Assembly (NCBI GenBank): GCA_050014415.1
Contig: JBEKDJ010000332.1
Span: 1-5,643 of the forward strand
Direction: 5' to 3'
Source: JBEKDJ01 sp050014415
GTDB taxonomy: Bacteria; Desulfobacterota; BSN033; UBA1163
Length of the DNA stretch: 5,643 nucleotides
Notes under the pieces: generated by a model
The model's database searches: none
Told to the model about the DNA's origin: nothing
What the model saw: the letters and a program-made list of their open reading frames with translations, nothing else
Shown here: positions 5,249-5,643 of the stretch, piece by piece
How positions within the stretch are numbered: position 1 is the first letter of the stretch
How the letters are laid out: every line of letters starts with the position of its first letter
Program-made: the position numbers and the translations under genes

Positions 5249-5643
5249 ATGGCGTGGATGGGTCACATTTTGAAACAACTGTTGTCCTTACAGATTTTTC
5301 TACCGTTTATTCCGCTTTTCGTGGCCTTCAATGTCTTGGGCATTCTTCCGATCTTTGTTTCTCTCACCTCAGAGATGGTGCAGTCTGAACGAAAAAAAGT
5401 AATACGTCAATCTATCCTGACTGGTTTCCTGGTGAGTATTGGGTTTCTTGGGGCTGGGAAGTCGGTCTTTGCCCTGTTGGGGATCACGGTCTCTGATTTT
5501 CAGATCGCGGGTGGAATCCTCCTTTTTATTATTTCTATTGTGGATTTGATCTTTCCAGAGAAGACCCGAACCTTCCCCAAGGAAACCATGGGAGTAGTCC
5601 CTATCGGAATTCCTTTAATTGTAGGACCGGCTGTCCTCACTCT
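5249..5643 (+). CDS. MarC-family integral membrane protein, N-terminal part (runs off the right edge)
   Basis: This gene encodes a MarC (UPF0056) inner-membrane protein; 131 codons of a family usually about 200-220 residues long are present. Family hallmarks are FNVLGILPIFVSLT (28-41), the first helix pair region, then the basic cytoplasmic loop SERKKVIRQ (46-54). DFQIAGGILLFIISIVDL (83-100) and VVPIGIPLIVGPAVLT (116-131) follow, the last being the conserved P-x-GP-x-x-T segment. Hydrophobic helices lie at about 11-34, 56-78 and 84-103. The role of MarC proteins is poorly known: the old link to multiple antibiotic resistance was not upheld, and a distant relative was proposed to transport neutral amino acids. 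I use the ATG at 5249; an in-frame ATG at 5258 is equally possible. Neither has a Shine-Dalgarno, and the -10 box is eight bases before the first. It is divergent from the cytochrome remnant and the only plus-strand gene. Confidence 0.92.
   Translation, partial: MAWMGHILKQLLSLQIFLPFIPLFVAFNVLGILPIFVSLTSEMVQSERKKVIRQSILTGFLVSIGFLGAGKSVFALLGITVSDFQIAGGILLFIISIVDLIFPEKTRTFPKETMGVVPIGIPLIVGPAVLT

Overview
The window reads as a piece of chromosome from a Gram-negative, probably anaerobic bacterium. It has intermediate GC, two exported proteases with Sec signal peptides, and the membrane anchor and heme-binding end of a multiheme c-type cytochrome. An uncultured Desulfobacterota (deltaproteobacterial) or similar lineage is my best guess. 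This rests on the look of the cytochrome and the repeat-rich intergenic DNA, not on any search.

Layout, left to right. Bases 1-296 (minus) hold the 5' end of a secreted M16 zinc peptidase cut by the window edge; its HxxEH site is visible. Bases 297-539 are a spacer with two heptanucleotide arrays and an 11-bp inverted repeat. Bases 540-1961 (minus) hold a complete DegP/HtrA-type periplasmic serine protease with two PDZ domains. Bases 1962-2309 are a spacer with a possible promoter, an AT-rich dyad and what looks like a decayed palindromic repeat. Bases 2310-2915 (minus) encode a DedA-family membrane protein, and 3017-4306 (minus) an EntS-like MFS exporter. Bases 4428-4873 (minus) hold a broken cytochrome gene. 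From 5249 to the right edge (plus) is the 5' two thirds of a MarC-family membrane protein.

The most notable region is 4428-4936. An ORF there encodes a two-helix membrane anchor like those of NapC/NirT-type multiheme cytochromes. Overlapping it in another frame, without any start codon, are 53 codons carrying three CxxCH heme motifs. The simplest reading is one cytochrome gene that lost its middle, and its reading frame, in an internal deletion.

Functionally the window combines envelope protein quality control (M16 peptidase and DegP) with membrane transport and maintenance (DedA, MFS, MarC). Five of the six genes lie on the minus strand, but gaps of 101 to 348 bases with candidate promoters suggest mostly separate transcription units. 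The dedA-like and marC-like genes each have a good -10 box so close to the start codon that their mRNAs may be leaderless. I found no RNA gene, CRISPR array, insertion sequence or clear novel multi-gene system.
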